A DNA stretch of 64,000 bases from the NCBI RefSeq assembly GCF_024166365.1, contig NC_064820.1, forward strand, positions 134,560,001-134,624,000, given 5' to 3'. This document shows positions 43,786-55,997 of this stretch, piece after piece. The translations under genes were made by a program, and so were the position numbers. Within the stretch, counting starts at the first letter, position 1. Each line of letters opens with the position of its first letter. Under the pieces are notes generated by a model. The model was not told the origin of the DNA. It made no database searches and worked only from the letters and a program-made list of their open reading frames with translations. Source of the DNA: Elephas maximus indicus (lineage: Eukaryota; Chordata; Mammalia; Proboscidea; Elephantidae).

Positions 43786-46065
43786 CAGAATGGCCTGCAG
43801 GCCAAATCCAGCCCATCTCCTGTTTTTGTACAGTTCTGGAGACAAGAATGGTTTTTATATTTTAAAATGGTTTTTAAAAAATTAATATCTTGTGACACAT
43901 AAAAATTATATGAAATTCAAATTTCATTGTCCATAAATAAAGTTTTATTGGAACACAGTCATGCTCATGCATTAACATATTTCCTACGGCTGCTCTCATG
44001 GTACAAAGGCAAAGTTAAATAGTGGACACAGAGACCATATGTAGCGCTCTCATTGCTTGGCATTGCTACTCAACACACTCCAAATCGCACTGGTGCAGTT
44101 ATAGCTCAACAGCATTTCAAGTGCCAGGTATATCATCATACGGAAACGTTTTATTATTATTTTATTACCAGTGCATACTCATCATGTCAAAAAAAGCTAA
44201 GAGAAGTAAACTTTGAATGGTGTGTTTTTAAGGCACAGTGGAGTAAGGATTATTTTGTTATTAACTTTAGATGCCAAAGCATTGTGTTTATTATGCAATA
44301 ACACTATAGCTATGCTAAAAAATACAATATATTTCAACATCACCAGAGTAAGCACTAATCACAATATTCCCAACTCACAGGAAAGCAAGTCAGATGAATC
44401 AAAAAATTTAAAACACAGTATCTCATCATAGCAGAATTTATTCACCAAAGTGGAAAATGAAAACAAGGGTACAACCAAACTAACTTTCCGAGTGGCTCAT
44501 TTGTTAGTTAAGCAAGGAAAGTTATTTATTGATGGTGAGTTAGAGTTAGAGTTAATTAAACTGTGTTTGATTGCTCCAGCTGGAAAATGTGTCTAGAGAA
44601 AATAAATTTGTTTAAGACTATTAGCCTTTCAGCAAGAACAGTTGCTGGAAAAGTCGAGGACACTGGGCTGAAACTGACCTCAATTAAAAACCAAGGTAAG
44701 TACGTTAGAGTTACTGTCCTTGGCTTTTGATGAGCCAACAGGCAGTACCCATACTACTTAGTTGTTCTTTACTTGAGTCAATGCCGAGTTTGGACTGAAA
44801 AATTAGTGTCTACGAATAGTCTGTATGGAACTAACTATATGTAGGAATAATTTTCAAGGAAGTTGAGAAAACACTAATTCAGTGCAACCTGAAGTGGAAT
44901 CTGCTAAGATGTGTTGCAACTGATGGTGGTAAACACATGTGTGAAGCAGAAAAAAAGCTAATTTGGACAAATTTACAAAGCTTGTGAAAATGGATGATGT
45001 TTAAAGCCAATGATTCAATACATTGTATAACCATTAGCAGGCATTTTCCAGAAAATACTTTAATCTATCACAGGTTATTGAACCAAGGGTGAATTTCATT
45101 CACTCTTGTAGTTTTAACTATCATCAATTCCATTAAATGTTGTCAAAAATAGAAGTTAAATATCCCAACAGTTTGCCCAACTACACAGCAGCTTGATGGC
45201 TTAGCAAGTAAAGTTTTATCTTTCTGAACAAGAAGAAACACCCTCAACCACTAACATCAGACACTAAATGGCTTTGGAAATTAGTTTTTGTTGCAGATTT
45301 AACAATGCTTCTTAATAAATTCAACCTAAAATTACAAGGCAAAATAGTACTACTCATATGTGAACTTTATACTGAGGCTAAGTAATTTAATAACAACTAA
45401 TGTTGTTTAAATCACTGGTAATGTCAAGCTGATTTTTACACTTCCCATGCTGTCAAGTTAAAACACAAAGCAAGATCTCCACTACCATGCCGTTGGATAT
45501 ATTTTCCAAATTCAACTACAGTTCCAGTCACTCAATGCAAGTGTAAAGGAAACTTCTTTACTTCAAAATCCATTTAACTGTACAACTGAAAGTAGCACTT
45601 AATTTTCAACTGCAAGTGACTAATATGCAATGTAATGACATACTAAAAGGCAAACAACAATAGAATCTAATAGAATTCTACAAATACCTTTCAAATGACA
45701 AATATGCTCAATTAAAATCATACACTCATGGATTAATAACAGTATTTGGTAGTACCTATGTGAAAACACATTTTCAAAGATGAAATAAAACTGAATTACA
45801 GATCAGCATTAACACATGAACATTTATTTTCAATTTTCAACCCCAATTAAGTGAAATATCCCCTCCAAAATAATTCAATTTTTATCATTAGTAGACCTGT
45901 ATTACAAAAAAAATGTACTCATTAATTTCATCAACAAAATATTTGTAGAAATTTGTTTTCTCTTGTTATATAAGTATAAATAATAGCCTCTATTTTGCGT
46001 CTTGGCCCACAAAGTCTAAACTTTTCCCTCTCTGGCTCTTTACAGAAAACGTTTGCGAACCCCAG
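43786..46065 (+). mobile_element. End-to-end hAT (Charlie-type) DNA transposon, decayed
   Basis: The left end ('cagaatggcctgcaggccaa') and the right end ('ctctttacagaaaacgtttg' to 'cgaaccccag') are the MER20-like termini. The subterminal 'aaataaagttttattggaac' and 'acagagaccatatg' are also typical of that group. Between them lies a 1.7 kb transposase relic. The element is 2280 bases long with an 8-base TSD, so it appears not to be internally deleted on a large scale, unlike the common MER20 copies of about 220 bases. Confidence 0.8.
44184..45850 (+). pseudogene. hAT transposase pseudogene (BED-finger type)
   Basis: Relic of a Charlie-type hAT transposase. The start MSKKAKRSKL fits a basic N terminus. 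In a shifted frame follow EWCVFKAQWSKDYFVINF and CQSIVFIMQ, corresponding to the BED zinc-finger region. Further on are AHLLVKQGKLFIDGELV, a block resembling the start of the RNase-H-like catalytic region (STLELLSLAFDEPTGS), and VNAEFGL. Near the end (about 45745-45840) HIFKDEIKLNYRSALTHEHL corresponds to the C-terminal dimerisation block. Frames switch repeatedly and stops are frequent; it cannot be expressed. Confidence 0.75.
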
Positions 46066-46073
46066 GTCTAGAG
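46066..46073. repeat. 8-base TSD of hAT element, right copy
   Basis: 'gtctagag', partner of 43778-43785. Confidence 0.7.
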
Positions 46074-47280
46074 CATTACAGGAGTGTTTTCCCACTTAAG
46101 TACAATCATAGTATGGTAGATATCCCTATGAGCAACTATTCTTTCTAAGAAAACCATTTTCATATCCTGCCAATATTACCCGATACTTGTTCTATGTACA
46201 GTTCTTTCTTTGGTTATGATCTATGTACTCTTATGAAGAAGTAAATTTCAGGTAAATGTTCCATCACATATACATATACATATTTACCACTATTTAAAAA
46301 AAAAAAAAAGTAGTAAATTCCACAGGAAAATAACTTACATGGGTCTGTGTTAGAGATGACCAGGGAAAAAGCTACTCAGCCTGAACATTAGCAAAACTTT
46401 ATAATAATTCGTTTATTTGTAGCCCAGTAGAACAATTAATTCTTCAAACCTAATTGTCATGAAAACCCTGAAAAGCTAAACAAAAACATGCCAAATAAGG
46501 TACTTTTGAAATTCCCTTCTAACCTAAGTCCAAAGCATTTTTCAAATATACTCGTTTATACTAACATTGTGCCCAGATTTTTTAAATTCTCAGTAACAAT
46601 AATCATTCACTCTCCTTCTGGTAACAACATCCTAATTTTCTTTTGGGTAGCACTCCTTCTGCCTCATTCTTAGTCCACTAAGTCTTCTGAAGGTAGACCC
46701 ATGGACTTAGGCTCAGCCACTGGGAGAAGAGCATTCCCTTGGCCATAGTAATTGGCTCAAGGATAAACATGTGAACCAAAGAGGCAATAAATTATCAGCC
46801 TTAGGATTTTGTTGGAACTGTTGGGAAAAGTGGCTCTTTGTTTTTGCTTACTAAGCTGACAGAGTAGAGGTCTGAAACTGCTGGGTGGACACTTTACCAT
46901 CATACATGGAAAGCCTACCTGAGAATGAAAACAGCAGGGAGGAAAGCAAAACTAATATGGAGAAAATCAGATTTCCTGTTTTAGCACCAAGACTGAGCAT
47001 GCCTGAAGCATGTCCTACCACTGCACTTTTCAGTTAAATGAACCACTATACACTCCTATTGCTTAAAGCCAGGTTAAATTTCTGTCACTTGGAATTCAAA
47101 GTGTTCTGACAAATGCAACTATACAATCATTCAGACTGGAATTCCAATCTCATAACAGTTGTGTCATCTCCAGATCTTTCTCCTGCTTCTGTTTCTGCTG
47201 CTTAATGGACATGCTATTCGTAGGTTAAGTGCATGCCCCTTTGCCTAATCTTACCTGTAGCATCCTTCAGAAGGTAAACA
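46074..47280. other. Intergenic DNA with a probable ancient repeat
   Basis: 46690-47110 ('ggccatagtaattggctcaa', 'cctgagaatgaaaacagc', 'aatttctgtcacttgg') has the look of an old mammalian repeat, family not assigned. No gene. Confidence 0.4.
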
Positions 47281-47492
47281 ACCAGTTGCTGTCAAGTCAG
47301 TTCCGACTCATGGCAAGCCCATGTGTGTCAGAAGAGAGCTGTGCTCCACAGTGTCTTCAATAGCTGAGTTTCTGGAAGGAGATCACCAGGCCTTTCTTCT
47401 GAGGTGCCTCTGGGCGGGCCCAAACTTCCAATATTTTGGTTAGCAGCCAAGAGTGTTAACCATTTGCATCACCCAGGGACCTCCCTTTAATA
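47281..47492 (-). mobile_element. AfroSINE-related element, older subtype
   Basis: 'aaccagttgctgtcaagtca', 'ggagatcaccaggcctttct', 'gttagcagccaagagtgtta', 'cacccagggacctcc' on the plus strand. Confidence 0.85.
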
Positions 47493-47999
47493 AGTAAGAG
47501 CATCATTAATGTCATTTTGCAAAATGCTTCCAAGTACTTAGCACAACAATGAACTGTGAGACACTGCCACGAACACATGTTCTCCATCTGCAATTAACTA
47601 AATTTTAAAGCCATTCACTTAACACCAGTCTAATAATGTTTAATTTCTGTATTATGATAGTAATAATATTATTTCAGAAAGGGAATAAAATGATTCAGCT
47701 TCTTTCCCTTAGTTTATCAGAAGACATTAACTTTAATTAATTGCTCTATTAAATAGTTCAGAGAAATGTAAAAAAAAATACCAAAACCTTCATTAAAGAA
47801 AGCTTAGATCCTTGCTGCTATGGGCTCTTTTCAACTGGGTTGCAACAAAGCAAAACAAAATAACAAAAGCGTATTTCTTTAGTTCTACTTCTCACATGAC
47901 AGGCTGAATGAATTAAATGATTTAATTCCTATCTTAAATTAATGAGTGAAATTATTTTACTCATGATTAGAGGAAAGGGGAAAAGGCAAGTTTAAAAAA
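47493..47999. other. Downstream flank of CSNK1G3, no repeat seen
   Basis: AT-rich unique sequence between the SINE and the predicted poly(A) signals of CSNK1G3. Confidence 0.5.
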
Positions 48000-50328
48000 A
48001 CTACCTTTATTTTTTATTTCTTTTTCAGTTACATACTTTTAAACAGGGATGTGTTTCATTATTCAGACATTCAGGCAACGTTGACTGCATTAGTGTTGAC
48101 AGAAAAGAAGCATATAAATGCAAAACATTGTTGGCTTAACCTGAACATACCTGCATCACCTATTATTGACCAGTTTGAGTTGCCAAAAGACTTCTTCCTT
48201 GGCATTAAAACGGAGCACTTAAAAATATTGCTAAAAAGCAAATGTCTACACACTGGTCTTTGCAGCAAATAAGGGTATTTATACTTTTTAAAATATTTTA
48301 AGTCCATAACTGGATTAATATACACACCTTCTTATGTATAAGGAGTTCAGATCATATAAACACTGTACAGTCCAAAAAACCCTACTGAGAATAAAACTAA
48401 ATAGGCTTATGAAAGAAAAACAGATATCGCATGTATTTACAAATATCATAGACACACAAATTTGGTCAAATACTGTAAAGAAAGATGAAGTGGTTTCACA
48501 TTATAAAGGCCAAAACAACCATCTACTTTGCTCAAAGCAAACAAAAATAAAAACTCAGTATTTAACTCCTGTAGTTTAAGACATCATGACAATATACAAA
48601 TAGAATGGAAAAATGTTGACCAAATTATACAACAAATGTTTTCTAGGTCTTTAAAATCAAGAATTTAAAAATATCATTCATAGTATTCATAGCAACATTG
48701 ATAAACAATGTCCAGATTCATGGTGCTCATACAGATGCCTAATTCATCAAAAACAATGCACTGAACTTTTGGCTAATAAAAATAATAATAAATTACAAAG
48801 TACAATTAAATCTCTGTAAATGCAATGATGAAATCAAAAATGTGGATTTATTTACTTTAATACATATTTCAAATGTTACCTTGAGACAGTAAAAATAAAT
48901 AAGCATGCCTGGAGGCATGCACTCAGACAAAGAAGGGACTGAATGGAAGGAATAAGCGACAATTTATAAAGGAAAGGTGAGTATGAGATTTGAACAATAT
49001 AATCATCTTTGCAGCCAGTCATTTTGTTTTAACCCTTCTTGAAAATTCTGGCTAGTTAATATGTGACAAAAGTACACTGTGTCTTTTATGGCTTAAAACA
49101 AAGCATACTTGAAAAGTGGAATGGGTTTCCATTTTCATAGAACTGTTACTTTGTTCATATACAGGCACTTCAAAAGACTATGGAGGCAAAGCACCTGACC
49201 CATCCTCTCTAAAACCATTTTCAATCATCACAATTACGCTAAACAGTAAAAAAATTCCAGAGAACCAGCGAAGTTGAATACAAGAGACTAATGTGCACAA
49301 AGGGAACAGAGTGACCCAATTTTTATTGCTCGGGGTCTTTGTTATCAAAGAGCAAAATAATTAATAAACAGAACACCACTGCATGGCACATCCGAAGTTT
49401 TCTGCTTAAGGGAGAATGTAATCATTCAGCACTAGGTCTCAGTGGGGTCACCTCAGACTTCAACCTTAATACATTTCAGTGAGGTTTACATTTATTTCTT
49501 CCCCTTAGTCTATTTTTTCAAACTCCAACATATCCCATTTCTCAAAGGATTCATTTCCTGCTGTCTAACATACATTATTATCTGGAAGCATAAAGTTACA
49601 TTATACAAATATTTTGCATTTTTTAATAAGCGCTTTTGCCACGTCTGCAACACTGCACTTCACATAGTGGTGCAACAAAAGCAGAACTTGTATAAACCGC
49701 ATGACTTGTGATTCATTTTATCACTACCATCTGCAGAATCCATAGAGCTTTTTCCTCAGTACCTCTGGGCAGTGACTGTACCATGATTTCACACAGATTG
49801 TTAATATGACTCATGAATAGCAGTACCATCAGTAATACTGAAATCAATGCAGATGTCACACAAAATATGAACTTCTCAGGAATCACTTCTTTTAAACATT
49901 TGGGAGACTGTTTTCTCTGTTGCATTATCCACTGGCAAGAAAATTCCCGTTTGATTATGCTCTGACAGAACTCACAAAAAATCAGATTAGGTATAAAACT
50001 GGCTGACATTTAAGATATTGTATGCTTTCTACAACAGAAGAGCTTCTGCAAAATGTTCTATAGAACTGTATTCATCAGTACTACCAAACTGGTCCATTCC
50101 TTTCATTGATGGGCAAAGCACTCATGTTTTGACAAAACTTTAAAGCTTCCATAAAAGTTAAATTAGAAAAAAATATGAATGTAAGACAATCGCAAAATGA
50201 CGTGTGAAGGTATGATGTTTTTAAGAGTCAGTCCTTGAAAATATATGTGGTCACTACAGAGATGATTTTAATCACAAGACAGCAGATGAACACATAAGTA
50301 ACTCCCCACGGTTTGTCTATGTCCAAAG
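48000..50328 (-). other. CSNK1G3: CSNK1G3 3' UTR (predicted)
   Basis: 2.3 kb directly after the stop codon. It is AT-rich and unique, with no SINE, RTE or L1, although these occur every 1-3 kb around it. A PUM-type motif, TGTAAATA on the minus strand, lies at 48441-48434. Short ORFs on both strands here have no coding character. The left limit rests on the AATAAA pair at 48006-48018; use of an earlier site is possible. Confidence 0.65.
48006..48018 (-). terminator. CSNK1G3: Paired polyadenylation signals of CSNK1G3
   Basis: On the minus strand the text reads 'gaaataaaaaataaagg': two AATAAA hexamers, at 48018-48013 and 48011-48006. Cleavage would be expected 10-30 bases further, near 47980-47996. 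They are the first strong paired signals at the left edge of a repeat-free block that extends to the stop codon. The end is inferred, not proven. Confidence 0.6.
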
Positions 50329-50383
50329 TCATTTGTGGCGCTGAATAGTTTTCCTTTTCCTTCGTTTGAAGAAACAGCAGCAC
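50329..50383 (-). CDS. CSNK1G3: CSNK1G3 terminal coding exon (C-terminal membrane anchor)
   Basis: Casein kinase 1 gamma-3 is a membrane-bound Ser/Thr kinase; the gamma group acts at the plasma membrane, for example in Wnt receptor phosphorylation. On the minus strand the acceptor 'ccatctgcag' (50393-50384) is followed by G, which completes the AAG codon begun in the exon at 61924. The frame then reads CCCFFKRRKRKTIQRHK and stops (TGA at 50331-50329). The cysteine cluster followed by basic residues is the palmitoylated anchor of the gamma isoforms. The splice phase fits exactly (AA|G). The ending RRKRKTIQRHK fits gamma-3 as I recall it; gamma-1 is the main alternative. Confidence 0.85.
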
Positions 50384-51506
50384 CTGCAGATGGAAGGAAA
50401 TACTTCTCTTATTATAAAAGTATTAAAATGTCACAAAGTAATGCTAAATCTACCACATTAATTTAAATGGTCATAAAAAGCAACAGGCTAGTGCAGGACG
50501 ATCAGTGGACACACCAATAAAGCATACATATTAGTGAAACTATGGCAGAGTTATCACTATCATGTTTCATCAATGTGACTTTTAGGAATAGCAAGACATT
50601 CTGTGCAGCATCAGAAAAGAGCCACTTAACTGAAAAAGCTTTGCATCAAGACTAATTGAGGAGCTACGGAGTCCTGAACCCTCACTGACCCACCACATGT
50701 TATTTAGGATGCTCAAACACTTCCAGAAGTGGTGTGCTTTTATAAAGTTCGTCTTATGTATTCTCTCCTTTTCTCTCTGCTATTTACTTTCGATTGTCAA
50801 AGCCATTGTTAGAAACGCAATAACGATCCTCACATGGGGGATATTATCTTCACTAAGAATCAGTTTAGATTCCAAAACGAAAAAGAGAAATGCAAAATAC
50901 ACTCTTCTACAAGCATTTTCCTACCATAATCACAAGTTTAAGAGAGGAAATATGTTCAAAAGAATGTCAAGTTAGCCCTTTTTTAATTATTTAGGAGAAT
51001 TTCCTCAACCTTATTTTACTTAAGGTAAAAATTGTGATTAACATTTAAAATAATCAGGGTTCGATGATTCAGTTTTATTGTCTATGAAGACAGCCCTGAT
51101 TTTTATTCCAAAGTAAAAAAAAAAAAAAAAAAATCTAGATATGATACTTGAGAGAGCTAGTCTCCCTCATGCAAATTCTTCCATTCCTGAGAAGATATAA
51201 CACATCGTGGCTGCTGTAGAACAATGCTGAGGCTTGTGGAAGCTGAAAGAGTTAAATGAGACATCACTAATCAGCTCTAATCAGCTCCACAGAAGTCTGT
51301 GTGTATATCTGGTAAAAGTCTAGCACTCCTTCATAAAAGGTACACCTTTTCTCCCTTTTCAGAAAGGCACTCTATCAGAACATCCCAAATGACTTACCAC
51401 ATAGACTGAAGCTCCTTTTTTTAAAAAAAAGAAAACGTTCAAACAGTCACCTTTAATTCCTAGGGTTGAGTTTGATTTGGAACAGGCATGGCTGGCTGTC
51501 CACTGA

Positions 51507-51508
<2 letters not shown>

Positions 51509-51537
<29 letters not shown>
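51509..51537 (+). repeat. (GT)n microsatellite
   Basis: About 14 GT units followed by 'gcgcatgcatgtgt'; alternating purine-pyrimidine DNA. Confidence 0.9.
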
Positions 51538-51540
<3 letters not shown>

Positions 51541-51937
51541 ATGCATGTGTAAATCATATTTTGTAATAAAAGCAAGGTATATTTATATATGGTGAATCCA
51601 TCATCAAAATGCTGTCAATAAAAAGACTGTATAATATGATCTATGAGGATCTTCCCGTAACTTATATCAACTCATATTCATAAAAGGATATTAACTCAAT
51701 ATTTTTAAGCTAAGTATAATAAAAACCATATGGCTTCGAATGTCCTATCAGACAAAAGATTACAGATGATGAAACAACTGCTAAATATGGTCTATAGCTT
51801 TCTGTGAAACAAATACAACAGAAATTCACCTTACCCAATTAAATTAAACAATTTGTCCAACCACATTCTCTTTAGCCAAAAATAATTTTAGACCATTTAT
51901 TATGATTTGTCATGATTATAAAACCACGATGAGGCAT

Positions 51938-52143
51938 CTAGGAGCCCTGGTGGCACAGTGATTAGATGCTGGGCTGCTAAAGAAGGTCAGCAGTTCGAAC
52001 CCACCAGACGCTCCTAGAGAAAAGGATGTGGAAGTCTGCTTCTGTAAAGATTTACAGACTTGGAAACCCTATGGGGTAGTTCTACTCTGTCCTATAGAGT
52101 CACTATGAGTTTGAATTGACTTGACAGTAGTGGGTTTGGTTTG
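51938..52143 (+). mobile_element. AfroSINE, long subtype (first of a pair)
   Basis: 'gagccctggtggcacagtga' head, B-box 'agttcgaacccaccag', middle 'gtctgcttctgtaaagattt', tail 'ttgaattgacttgacagtag' plus T-rich end. Flanks 'gatgaggcat' and 'ggtgaggcat' suggest a TSD. Confidence 0.9.
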
Positions 52144-52164
52144 GTTTTGGGTGAGGCATTCAAA

Positions 52165-52372
52165 GGAGCCCTGGTGATGCAGTGGTTAAACACTCAGCTA
52201 CTAACCAAAAAGGTCAGCGGTTTGAATCCACCAGTCACAACATGGGAGAAAAATGTGGCAGTCTGCTCCCAGAAAGATTTACAGCCTTGGAAACTCAATG
52301 GGACAGCTCTCCTCTGTCCTATAGGGTATCTATGAGTCGGAATCGACTCAACCTCAACAGGTTTGGTCTGAT
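52165..52372 (+). mobile_element. AfroSINE, long subtype (second of a pair)
   Basis: 'gagccctggtgatgcagtgg' to 'gtcggaatcgactcaacctc'. Flanks 'ggcattcaaa' and 'ggtattcaaa' suggest a TSD. The left flank is the duplicated flank of the preceding SINE. Confidence 0.9.
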
Positions 52373-53287
52373 TATTTTGATGGGGTATTCAAAACCAAAA
52401 TATGTAATTGCATTTCTTTAAGTACACTCAAACAACACTTAGTGACTAGAACATAAAACGTGAGTAATTAAAAATTTTGCATATCAGCTGATAAAGACTC
52501 AACTAGAAATATGTGCAATTATCAATCTTTCTGAATTTTACTCTCATTAAAGTGGCTACCAGAAAGAATTAACTACCCAGTTAGGAGGCTGCTACTACAA
52601 AATCAAAAGATTCAGGATGCAGCAATTTTTTTTCCTCTATTTAGAAAAATACGTGAAATTTATTTTTAACTCTGATGCTTTTGCATTTATGTAAGTCTCA
52701 TTTATATAAATTTTCTAAAAAAAAAAAAAATTTCATGTCAAGTTACTCTAAGAGATGAAAACCAATACTTTGGAAAGAATCAAAGACTTGATTATGGGTT
52801 CAGAAAAGTGTCCATACGGCAAAAAGTGAAACATAATAAAATTGGTGTTTAGAGGAAGCAGGCCAAAAATTCAGAATTGTAAATTAAAGGATATGGTCGT
52901 ATTTCAAAGGAATTTTTTAAAGTTCTGCTAATAATGTTCACTATTCCTAAATACCATGATTTTTCTTTTCAGATTCCAATGGATATACTTTTAAGAAATT
53001 TCTACTCAAAAGGTGTTTTGAGGGCTATGCAAACCAAGTTAAAGTCCAGGATTTTCCATGCTTGTATTGGCAATTCACCTCGTGTGATCTGTTTTTCTAG
53101 TACTATTAACCTGCTTTCAGTTCTGGGACTTGAATGCTTCCCATTTATTATGTAACCTGCCCTTCAACTGCATTTAAGTGTTAGTGGCCACAGAAAATCA
53201 TATTAAGGGTCTGAGACTAAATAAAGATTTTCAAAGGAATTTTCATGGCAAAGGCCTCTTAAATTCAAATACAATCTAAAAAAGACA
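52373..53287. other. Intronic DNA, nothing recognised
   Basis: AT-rich unique sequence with poly(A) runs. Confidence 0.5.
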
Positions 53288-53446
53288 ACCCAGGTAGTGT
53301 AGTGGTTAAGAGCTACAGCTGCTAACCAAAAGGTTGGCAGCTTGAATCTACCAGGTGCTCCTTGTAAACCATATGGGGCAGTTCTATTCTGTCCTATAAG
53401 GTCGCTGTGAGTCAGAATCAACTAGACGGCAACTGGTTTGGTTTTA
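53288..53446 (+). mobile_element. AfroSINE, short subtype
   Basis: 'caacccaggtagtgtagtgg', 'aggttggcagcttgaatcta', 'gcagttctattctgtcctat', 'aatcaactagacggcaact'. Confidence 0.9.
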
Positions 53447-53889
53447 GTTTATTGTTTCAGAAATAAGTTCTACTAAAAAAACCAAAAAGAGTAAACCCTT
53501 GAAAGAGACTGCAAAAGCCGGCACACTAAGCTGTTTGCCACCAGAGGGCAGCATTGCTTTATATGCTAGGAATGCACCTAAATACAGAACAAACTGAGAT
53601 GCTCAAAATGATATGCTGTCAGAAGTATAATTACTTACACTTACGAGTAAATTGATATTTTAGAGTTTCTAGGGGGAAAAAAAAAAACATTTGGTAGGCT
53701 AACAGTCATTTTCATTTTTGACAATAAGCTATATGACACACACTCAAACAACTTGTGGTTGATTTTTTAAGGTAAAAATCATTACCAGAACAGTTGATTT
53801 ACAGTGTTGGAGATTAAGAAGTCAGGTCTCATCTCAACTGTCTCCTGTCCTTAAGTACTCAATCCAAAATAGTGTCACCCCATACAGCC

Positions 53890-54056
53890 ACTCTATCAGG
53901 ACTGTTTTACTTTCCTCTCAGTACTTTACACTATTACGAAATTGTGTTTATCTGCCTCCAAACTAGGATGTAAGTTTCATAAGGGATTGCTCGCAGACAT
54001 TCCCATAAACTGGCACAAAGTTGGTACTCATTAAATATTTATTGAGTAAATAAATG
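53890..54056 (+). mobile_element. L2 LINE 3' end
   Basis: 'aggatgtaagtttcataagg' and 'ctcattaaatatttattgag' with a terminal 'taaataaatgatg' match the order of an L2 3' terminus. Confidence 0.6.
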
Positions 54057-54560
54057 ATGTGCTACTTCATAAACCCCAAAGCTTCAGAAACTGATGAAAT
54101 TTGCCTCATAAATGCAGCTAACTCCTAGATTAAGGGCAAAAAAAAAATGTTTTTTATTTTTATGTAAGGCTTTCTAGGGAAAAGCAGCTTTTTTTTTTTT
54201 TATACCAGGCCCTTAAAGGAGTTTGAATCCCCAAGGTTAAGAACCACTGTTCTCTAGATGTACCGCCCAGTCAGCCCTCCTGCTTCACCATTTCTAATCG
54301 TCTCTTGGTCCTAAGTGCTATGAGCTGAGCACTACAGATACTAAATGGGCTCCATGTCTTCAATTTATATGAGTGAAGGCACAAAAAAACACAAAGTAAT
54401 TTTAGTACTTGGTACAACAGGTGAAAGGGGGAAAAGCAGTTATTAGTCATAAGAACTGCAAATAATAGCAAAGATTCTGGGAACTGGCACATACAGAGGT
54501 TCTCACAGATATTGTGGACAAGTTAATTTCAGCAATAAATAATCTGGTCTTAGAAAAAGA

Positions 54561-54714
54561 AGCCCTGGTGGCACAGTGGTTAACATGCTTGGCTGTTAAC
54601 AAAAAAGGCTAGCGGTTCAAACCCACCCAGAGGCTCCATGGGAGAAAGATGTGGCAGCCTGCTTCTATAAAGATTTACAGCCTTGAAAACCCTATGGGAC
54701 AGCTCTACACTGGG
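54561..54714 (+). mobile_element. AfroSINE, long subtype, 3'-truncated
   Basis: 'gaagccctggtggcacagtg' to 'aaccctatgggacagctcta'. The shared 3' tail (gtcgctatgagtcgg...) is missing, replaced by unrelated sequence from 54715. Confidence 0.85.
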
Positions 54715-55216
54715 GTCTTTCATAATTCTCAAAACAGCTTGAGAATCACTGCTTTAGACTTTTCCAGGCTATTTGTTCACACTAATCCGGTACTATCCAT
54801 TATTTTCCACTTATGTTTCTCTTTTCTCCTGAAGGTTCTTTTAATGATTAAATACTTCATGCCCCAAAATACTTAGCACCTACCTAGCATCAAAAAATAT
54901 TTCTTGATTGAACATCTACTTAAATTCACTTACTGTTTTTCTAAAGAAAAGCAATTCCTACCTAGCCCACTCAAGTAACTGAAAAGTTAATTGTCTATAT
55001 ATAAATATTGAGAAGCATTTGGTGCTCTACAGAATATACGAATACTTTTATAATACTAACACCACCATCCTTGCTGTCATTTAATGTATCATGTTTGCTT
55101 AAAGCAAGGTACATCAACAATAGCTAAAGTAATTTTCAAACACTACCATACTCCATCAAATACAATAATACTCTTGGAGATTATTCAAATTTTGAATACT
55201 ATTATTATGCATAGAA
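54715..55216. other. Intronic DNA, nothing recognised
   Basis: No coding or repeat signal found. Confidence 0.45.
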
Positions 55217-55420
55217 AAGAACTCTGGTGGCGTCCTAGTTAAGCACTCAGCTGCTAACTGAAAGGTCAGGGTTCAAACCCACCAGCTCTTCTGCAAGAGT
55301 AGCAGTTTGCTTCCTTAAAGATTTATAGCCTTGGAAACCCAATGGGGCAGTTCTATCTGTCTTACAGGGTCACTATGAGTTGAATCGACTTGATGGCAAC
55401 AAGTCTGGCTTTTGGGTTTT
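55217..55420 (+). mobile_element. AfroSINE, long subtype
   Basis: 'gaactctggtggcgtcctag', B-box 'gggttcaaacccaccagc', 'gcttccttaaagatttatag', tail 'gtcactatgagttgaatcga'. Confidence 0.9.
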
Positions 55421-55997
55421 ATTGTGTGCAGATCTCAAAATCAAACTTTGATATTCTCTCGGGCTTAAAAAAAATCTTGTGTGTTAAATGCACTAAAGCT
55501 GTAGTAAAAGGAATACAACAAATCAATATATAAATCTTTTACAGTTAAAAAAGAGAGCACATCTGAAAAACTAAATCTTTTACTAGTATTTTCCAAACTA
55601 AAAAATTTCAGACATTTAGTTTAAGTTATATTGACTAAAAAAAGGTAAGGTTAAAGCAGCTAAATGAACTGCAAAGAATCAAAAGCTAAATTACATTGAA
55701 ATATTACTGTATCATCTGATTTAAACCCATGATCTGAAGGTAGGACCACACTGTTACTCAATTATTCATTCAATCACCTAGGAAACTAGGAGCTATGCAC
55801 AGTTAGAGGACACTATTACAAACACTTCCAAAGCACCACAGGGATGTTTAAGGGCTCTCTTCTCTAGTGAAAAGTTAACAAGTAAGTAAAGCAAATCAAA
55901 CAATTACAGTTTAACCACTAACATTATGAAGAGGCATATGTCTAAAACTGGGGTGGAAAAGGGCAAAGGAATATGTGAACCCTATGCAAGGCATAAG
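55421..55997. other. Intronic DNA, nothing recognised
   Basis: Unique-looking AT-rich sequence. Confidence 0.45.
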
